Below, piece after piece: positions 59,278 through 64,000 of a stretch of 64,000 nt of DNA. Within the stretch, counting starts at the first letter, position 1. Every line of letters starts with the position of its first letter. The position numbers and the translations under genes were made by a program. This stretch comes from CAIMFV01 sp040757715 (GTDB lineage: Bacteria; Pseudomonadota; Alphaproteobacteria; Caulobacterales; Caulobacteraceae), in NCBI GenBank assembly GCA_040757715.1, contig JBFLWS010000005.1, forward strand, positions 124,001 through 188,000. The letters run 5' to 3'. The notes below the pieces were generated by a model. It saw nothing but the letters and a program-made list of their open reading frames with translations, was not told the origin of the DNA and did not search any database.

Positions 59278-59951
59278 CTTGAGGCCACGCGCTCCACCAC
59301 CCGGCCGAGGAAGGCCACCAGGTCCGCGCCCATGCAGGGGGTGAAGCCGTCGGCTTCTCCCGAGGCGAAGGCGAGGAGGCCGGCCCGCTCGGGCGCCCAT
59401 AGCGACAGGCGAATGAGGGCGGCGCTTTTGACCGACAGGGCCGCCTCGCCGAACAGTTCGCCGGCTTCCGGGCAGGGGCCGAGGCGCCAGCCCTCGTGCG
59501 GGCCGAGCATGCGGTCCACCGCGCCGGCGGGAAGCGCCTTCCAGCCGATGGGCGTCACCGTGGCGTCCTCCCCCGGCTCGACGCCGAGCATGGCCCCGAG
59601 GAGGCCGAACTTGCCCCGCGCCGCCTCGTCCACCCGGCGGGCGAGATCGGCGTTGTTGCGGCTTTCCAGGAGGTCGAGGCTGAGGCCGTGCGTCTCCGAC
59701 TGGGCAGTGAAATTGGCCGCGGCCATGTCCTCCACCGCCTGGCGGGCGGACTGTTCGCGGGCATGGGCGGCCTCGAGGCGGGCGAGGGCGGCGGGCAGGA
59801 ACTCCACCACATTGTGAGCGATCACCCGAAGCCCGAGCTGGGCCAGGGCCTCAGGATCGCCGCGCAGGGCCTCGGCCTGGGCCAGCACCTGAGGGCGCAG
59901 CGCCTCCCAGTCGGGATTGGCGGCGGGGGGCTGTTCCTTGGGGGCGGTCAT
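59262..59951 (-). CDS. DUF484 family protein
   Basis: The 229-residue protein has an N-terminal coiled-coil-like helix (PAALARLEAAHAREQSARQAVEDMAAANFTAQS) and a GAF-like C-terminal domain (LSVKSAALIRLSLWAPERAGLLAFAS), the DUF484 architecture. The family is usually encoded just upstream of xerC, as here with overlapping ends. Its role is unknown; regulation of Xer recombination is a guess. Confidence 0.88.
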   Translation of the reverse strand: MTAPKEQPPAANPDWEALRPQVLAQAEALRGDPEALAQLGLRVIAHNVVEFLPAALARLEAAHAREQSARQAVEDMAAANFTAQSETHGLSLDLLESRNNADLARRVDEAARGKFGLLGAMLGVEPGEDATVTPIGWKALPAGAVDRMLGPHEGWRLGPCPEAGELFGEAALSVKSAALIRLSLWAPERAGLLAFASGEADGFTPCMGADLVAFLGRVVERVASRWPLL

Positions 59952-60002
59952 GGGGCGGGAAACCGATTCGAAACGAGCGCCTATCGGACGCCGACGCGCG
60001 CA

Positions 60003-61586
60003 TCAGATCAAGGGGATCAGCTCAGGTTCGTCGTTATCGCTCGCGCGCCAGGGCTGGGCGAGGATGGCGGCGTAGAGGAGGAGTCCAAAGGCGGCGAGGG
60101 CGCAAAGGAGGGCCGGGACCGGCTCGCCCAGCTGGGCCAGCTGACGCCCGTCGAGGAAACAGGCCGCGCCGGTGAAGCTGTAATGCGGGTCCGTCCCCAG
60201 CTTGGCCGCGCAGCCGCTGAAGAGGGAGAGCTGCAAGGCCCAGACCGCCAGGGTGAAGCCCGCGGTGTAGCCGAACAGCAGCCGCTGCAAGAGGCCGCCG
60301 CGCCAGCCCAGCGCAAAGGCGAGGCCGAGCGGGGCGGCCAGCACGTGCAGATAATAGCCGGGCGTCGAGGCCCCTCGCCCGGTGAGGGCCACGAAGGCCA
60401 GCACGTGGTAGAGCAAGGACAGCACCAGCGGCGCGGCGAGGAAGGCCGGCGCCCAATCTATGATGGTTTCCGACGGCTCGACCTCGCGCAGGCTGCAGCT
60501 CCAGTTCCACAGGCTGAGCGCCACCAGCAGCACCGGCCCCAGGATGAAGTATTCCGGCGGGCGGGCCAGCGACCAGGTTCCCGTCCAGGCGAAGGTGGCC
60601 ACGAAGGCGGCGAGGCCGCGGGCGAGCGCGAGGGGCGAGGCGTTATGGGCGAGGCCGGCCATCAGCCCGCCCTGCGCCTTCAGCTGCACGAAGTCCTGGC
60701 CGCCGGTGAGGTCGCCGGTGGCCTGATACTGGGCGAGATACCACCAGCCGCCCACGAGAAGCGCCACGACCCCGGTGGCCGCGGCGGCGAAGAGCCCCTC
60801 GCGCAGCTCGCCCTTCCTCCAGCCGAGGAAGACCAGGAAGGCCACGTAGCCGACAAGGATAGGTAGGAAGAGCGCCTTGGTGAGGAGGCCAAGGCCGAGC
60901 GCCAGACCAGCCACCAGCCACACCGCGGGCTGGCGCAGGCGCTGGTTCAGCAGCAACAGCATGGTCCAGGCGATGGCCGCTTCCAGAAGACACAGGGAGT
61001 CGTTGCCGAGGCGGGCGAGGCTCGGGAAGAATTGCGGCGCGGCGAAGGGCCAGAGCGCCATGATCGGAGTGAGCTTCGCCAGTCGCTCGCCGCCAAAGAT
61101 CGTCGTGGCCATGACCCCGCCGGCGAGACCGGCGAAGGCGATCAGCCACGAGACCAGGCGCAGCAACTCCAGCCCGTGCTTGAAGTCGAGCCCTCGCGCC
61201 AGCTGGAAGGCGGGCAAGAGGGCCGCATAGTAGAGCGGCGGGTGCTGAGCTTCCCAGTTGGAGGTGGTGCTATCGGCGAAGACGCCGGGTCTCGCGCCGT
61301 CCAGCGCGACGCCATGTTGGTGGAAACTGCGATAGGTCTCGCCGCCATTCCCCTCGAACGGCGGGGCGTTGGTGTAGGGGCGCGGGCCCTTATAGCGCTG
61401 CAGGTCGGCCGACAGACTGTCGCGGCCCAGCGCCAGCGGATGACGGCGGTCGGCCAGTTCCTGCAAATAGGACCAGTGGGCGGTCTCGTCCGCGCCCTCG
61501 AAGGGCGGCAGGATCAGGCAGGCGCCGACGCCGGCCAGGAACACCGCCGCCAGGATCAGAAGGATGAGCTTCCGCGTCTCGCCCAT
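60003..61586 (-). CDS. Polytopic membrane protein, DUF2142/GT-C glycosyltransferase-like
   Basis: The 527-residue protein starts with an anchor helix (LILLILAAVFLAGVGACLIL) and PPFEGADETAHWSYLQEL, which carries the acidic DE motif in the first loop typical of GT-C enzymes and DUF2142 proteins. About ten further membrane helices follow. The large loop HQHGVALDGARPGVFADSTTSNWEAQHPPLYY is conserved in the family. It probably uses a polyprenyl-phosphate sugar to glycosylate a lipid or surface polymer; the substrate is unknown. Confidence 0.75.
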   Translation of the reverse strand: MGETRKLILLILAAVFLAGVGACLILPPFEGADETAHWSYLQELADRRHPLALGRDSLSADLQRYKGPRPYTNAPPFEGNGGETYRSFHQHGVALDGARPGVFADSTTSNWEAQHPPLYYAALLPAFQLARGLDFKHGLELLRLVSWLIAFAGLAGGVMATTIFGGERLAKLTPIMALWPFAAPQFFPSLARLGNDSLCLLEAAIAWTMLLLLNQRLRQPAVWLVAGLALGLGLLTKALFLPILVGYVAFLVFLGWRKGELREGLFAAAATGVVALLVGGWWYLAQYQATGDLTGGQDFVQLKAQGGLMAGLAHNASPLALARGLAAFVATFAWTGTWSLARPPEYFILGPVLLVALSLWNWSCSLREVEPSETIIDWAPAFLAAPLVLSLLYHVLAFVALTGRGASTPGYYLHVLAAPLGLAFALGWRGGLLQRLLFGYTAGFTLAVWALQLSLFSGCAAKLGTDPHYSFTGAACFLDGRQLAQLGEPVPALLCALAAFGLLLYAAILAQPWRASDNDEPELIPLI

Positions 61587-61593
61587 GCTCGAT

Positions 61594-62055
61594 CTAGCCT
61601 CTGCCGCGATAGGGGGGCACGCCCTGGTCGGGCAGCCACAGGCCCTCCGGCGCGGGGCCGGTCTGGTAGAAGATGTCGATGGGAATGCCGCCCCTCGGAT
61701 ACCAATAGCCGCCGATGCGTAGCCAGATCGGCTCGGCCTCGGTCACAATGCGCTTGCCGATGGCCACGGTGCAGTCCTCGTGGAAGGCGCCGTGATTGCG
61801 GAAACTGCCGAGGAAGAGCTTCAGCGACTTGGACTCGATCAGCCAATCGCCCGGCGCATAGTCGATCACCAGGTGGGCGAAGTCGGGCTGGCCCGTGACC
61901 GGGCAGAGCGAGGTGAACTCCGGCGCGGTGAAGCGGGCGAGGTAGAGCGTGCCCTTGTGCGGATTGGGCACGCGCTCGAGGATGGCGGTCTCCGGACTGT
62001 CGGGCAGGTCCGCCTTGGCGCCGAGCTGGGTGAGGGACGAGGCGTCGCTGGTCAT
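61594..62055 (-). CDS. queF: NADPH-dependent 7-cyano-7-deazaguanine reductase QueF
   Basis: QueF reduces preQ0 to preQ1 in queuosine synthesis. The 153-residue single-domain form has FTSLCPVTGQPDFAHLVIDY with nucleophile Cys51 and proton donor Asp58, and ESKSLKLFLGSFRNHGAFHEDC, the NADPH/substrate site (QueF signature E-S/L-K-S-hxK). It is convergent with none and 8 bp downstream of nothing on its strand: the GT-C gene follows it by 7 bp on the same strand, so the two are probably co-transcribed. Confidence 0.95.
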   Translation of the reverse strand: MTSDASSLTQLGAKADLPDSPETAILERVPNPHKGTLYLARFTAPEFTSLCPVTGQPDFAHLVIDYAPGDWLIESKSLKLFLGSFRNHGAFHEDCTVAIGKRIVTEAEPIWLRIGGYWYPRGGIPIDIFYQTGPAPEGLWLPDQGVPPYRGRG

Positions 62056-62131
62056 GATCCTCGCTTAGCCCCCTCCCGCGTCGCGCGCAATGTAGCTACC
62101 ATGTTACTAATCAATGATCAGGAGAGGCGAC

Positions 62132-62935
62132 ATGGCCAAGGATTTCGACGGCGACGTGGTGGTGGTGACCGGGGCCTCGTCCGGGCTGGGGCGGGCCATC
62201 GCCATCGGCGCCGCTGAGCGCGGGGCCAAGGCGGTGGTGATCAATTTCGCCTCCAGCCGTCAGGGCGCCGAGGAGACCGCGGCCCTTGTGAGCGCCGCCG
62301 GGGCCGAGCCGGTGCTGATCCAGGGCGATGTGGGCGAGGACGAGGCCTGCAAGGCCATCGCCGGGGCGGCGGCCAGGTTCGGCCGGGTGGACGCCCTCTT
62401 CAACAACGCCGGGGTGACGGTGTTCGCCCCCAACCACGCTGACCTCGATGCGGTGAACGCCGAGGATTTCCTCCGCCTCTATCGCATCAATGTGGTGGGG
62501 GCGTTCCAGATGATCCGCGCCGCGCGCGGGCTGATGGAGGCCTCGCCCCACGCCACGGCGGCGGTGGTGAACGTCTCCTCCATCGCCGCCTCGGCCGGCA
62601 TTGGCTCTTCGGTGCCCTATGCGGCGTCCAAGGGGGCGCTCACCACCATGACCCTTTCCTTGGCGCGGGCCCTCGCGCCCAAGATCCGCGTCAACGCCAT
62701 CTGCCCCGGCTTCATCGACACTCCCTGGTTCGAGAAGAGCCCCTCGGCGGCGGCGGTCGACCGTCTGCGCGCCGGAGTGGAGAAGTCGACGCCCTTGCAG
62801 GTGGCCTCCAAGGCCGAGGACATCGCCGACGCGGCCCTGTTCTTCGCCGCGCCCGCCTCGCGCCATGTCACCGGCGAGACCTTGCTGGTGGACGCCGGCA
62901 CGCACCTCGGCTTCGGCACCCTCAGTCTGAGGTAG
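62132..62935 (+). CDS. Short-chain dehydrogenase/reductase
   Basis: The 267-residue classical SDR has TGASSGLG (cofactor loop), NNAG, catalytic Ser in VSSIAAS and YAASK (YxxxK). The C-terminus RHVTGETLLVDAGTHLGFG is family-like. ATG 62132 has CAGGAGAGG upstream. The substrate is unknown. It is divergent from queF. Confidence 0.88.
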   Translation: MAKDFDGDVVVVTGASSGLGRAIAIGAAERGAKAVVINFASSRQGAEETAALVSAAGAEPVLIQGDVGEDEACKAIAGAAARFGRVDALFNNAGVTVFAPNHADLDAVNAEDFLRLYRINVVGAFQMIRAARGLMEASPHATAAVVNVSSIAASAGIGSSVPYAASKGALTTMTLSLARALAPKIRVNAICPGFIDTPWFEKSPSAAAVDRLRAGVEKSTPLQVASKAEDIADAALFFAAPASRHVTGETLLVDAGTHLGFGTLSLR

Positions 62936-63074
62936 ATGATCTTCCGAAGAGCCGGGGGCGGCGGCGGTCGAAATGCACCCTCGATCGATTTCGATAAGAA
63001 CAAAGTCCGCGTCTCTTCGGAATTCATTCCAGATGATAGGCGGATAAGCATCTCAACCGAACCTTGGATTAGCG

Positions 63075-63089
63075 TTACGAATAAATTAA
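63075..63089 (+). promoter_or_regulatory. CtrA-like half-consensus site
   Basis: TTAC-N7-TTAA (N7 = GAATAAA) matches the CtrA consensus at seven of eight defined positions. It lies in the 272-bp gap before the small membrane protein at 63208, in an AT-rich patch. It is weaker than the ftsZ site and may be chance. Confidence 0.35.
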
Positions 63090-63207
63090 GCGCGTGGCGC
63101 GACCTATGGCCGCGCCAAATCCGCCCGTGGGTTGTTTTCGATCAAGGGGCGCGGCGATTGCCAATACTATAAACGCCGCAATGCACCGCATTCGCAAGGC
63201 GTATCCC

Positions 63208-63450
63208 ATGCCCGCTTCTCAACCGGCTCCCCAACCCGCCGCCAAGGCTTTCCAGGCCGAGATGGCCGCCGTCCGCAACGCCCACGACGCCGCCGCGCGC
63301 ACCCGCGTCAAGGCTGACCAGAGCAAGCGCCACGACGCTATCGTCTTTGGCGCCTGCATCCTTGTGCTGCTCATGGCCCTGGCCGAGCTGAAACGCCCCT
63401 CAACCGCGGTGCGCCCGTCGCCGCTGCCTGTGGCCGCCGCCAGCCAATAG
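63208..63450 (+). CDS. Small single-TM protein of unknown function
   Basis: The 80-residue protein starts at ATG 63208 (MPASQPAPQPAAK); an ATG at 63181 is also possible. A basic helical stretch (HDAAARTRVKADQSKRHDA) precedes a membrane helix (IVFGACILVLLMALAEL) and a short Pro/Ser/Ala tail. No family was recognised; similar small membrane proteins occur in Caulobacterales. Confidence 0.5.
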   Translation: MPASQPAPQPAAKAFQAEMAAVRNAHDAAARTRVKADQSKRHDAIVFGACILVLLMALAELKRPSTAVRPSPLPVAAASQ

Positions 63451-63501
63451 CCGCGCGGGTCGTCATCCGCTAAGACCGCCCCGCAACAGAAGGGGCGACG
63501 C

Positions 63502-64000
63502 ATGCGGGCGGCGATCATCGGGCCAGGCGCCATCGGCGGGTTCATGGCGGAGCGCCTGGCGCGTTCGGGGGCCAAGGTCTCGGCTCTCGCCCGCGGCGCG
63601 ACCCTCGCGGCGCTTCAGACCCACGGGGTGCGGGTGCGTCAGGGCGGGGTCGAACGCTCGGCCCCCATTGCGGCCAGCGACAACGCCGCCGACCTCGGCG
63701 TGCAGGACTATGTGATCATCACCCTGAAGGCCCAGGCCCTGCCCGATCTGGCCCCGCGGCTTGCGCCCCTGATCGGGCCAAAGACCACCGTCGTCACCGC
63801 CATGAACGGCCTGCCCTGGTGGTTCTTCCTGCACGGCGCCAGCGACCTCGCCGGCCTTCGGCTGAAGGCGGTGGACCCTGCCGGCGCCATCGAGGCCGCC
63901 CTGCCGCTCGCTCAGGTGATCGGCTGCGTCATCCATGTTTCGGCGGCCAATCCGGAGCCCGGCGTCTCGGATGTGGTGGGCGCCGATCGCCTCACCTTCG
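63502..64000 (+). CDS. Ketopantoate reductase PanE/ApbA family (partial, runs past window end)
   Basis: The frame opens at ATG 63502 with MRAAIIGPGAIGGFMAERLARSG, the NADP-binding GxGxxG of the PanE/ApbA family, and includes a DYVIITLKAQAL strand, TVVTAMNGLPWW and IGCVIHVSA, the second strand of substrate contact. The remainder lies beyond position 64000. The enzyme would reduce 2-dehydropantoate for CoA synthesis, but the family also has other substrates, so no symbol is assigned. Confidence 0.85.
   Translation, partial: MRAAIIGPGAIGGFMAERLARSGAKVSALARGATLAALQTHGVRVRQGGVERSAPIAASDNAADLGVQDYVIITLKAQALPDLAPRLAPLIGPKTTVVTAMNGLPWWFFLHGASDLAGLRLKAVDPAGAIEAALPLAQVIGCVIHVSAANPEPGVSDVVGADRLTF

Overview
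The window is a GC-rich chromosomal segment of an alphaproteobacterium, most likely in the Caulobacterales (a Caulobacter or Phenylobacterium relative). The evidence is an FtsZ with a long Pro/Ala linker and a Caulobacter-like N-terminus, a ChpT phosphotransferase, a full CtrA box plus four GANTC (CcrM-type) sites in front of ftsZ, and alphaproteobacterial families such as DUF2093, DUF3126 and the DUF484-xerC pair. The genus is an inference; no rRNA or tRNA gene is present to confirm it.

Layout. 1-10.4 kb holds the distal division/envelope cluster: ftsA, a solitary Phd/YefM-type antitoxin, ftsZ, lpxC, bamD, recN, a broken small membrane gene and ligA. 10.5-15.2 kb holds a Fur-box-preceded exported protein and the phosphate uptake operon pstS-pstC-pstA-pstB, without phoU. 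15.4-24.2 kb is mixed housekeeping: a GT2 glycosyltransferase, a GNAT, rplU-rpmA with a clear terminator, a CobW-type metallochaperone, an orphan ExbD, a WD40-like protein, a class A PBP and a YcgN-type protein. 24.2-27.2 kb is an AT-richer island carrying sce7726-family, beta-family, ImmA/IrrE and two-TM proteins; it is the best candidate here for an undescribed (possibly defence) system. 27.2-36.9 kb holds a nitroreductase, mtgA, a chpT-unknown-cheY-cheR operon, two M23 peptidases, an SDR, an LpxL-type acyltransferase and a single-domain response regulator. 37-39.2 kb holds an uncharacterised pair: a duplicated Cys-rich domain protein and an FAD oxidoreductase. 39.4-42.4 kb is the EF-P module (epmB, epmA, efp), followed by tesB and cobS. 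44.4-46.7 kb has three tandem tail-collar (microcystin-dependent-like) proteins and a GNAT. 46.7-64 kb is mostly housekeeping (nudix, cysE, ygiD-like dioxygenase, phoH, gamma carbonic anhydrase, cinA-like, sfsA, xerC-DUF484, queF, SDR, and a panE-like gene cut by the window end).

Intergenic DNA is rich in repeats. Family A is a double-hairpin element with four copies, family B is a CCTAGG-type hairpin, and family C is a GTCATCC...GGATGAC inverted-repeat element. A 525-bp remnant of an IS4-type insertion sequence with perfect 24-bp terminal inverted repeats sits inside a family B copy. No prophage, CRISPR array or rRNA operon was seen. Many long antisense frames exist because of the high GC content and are treated as shadows.
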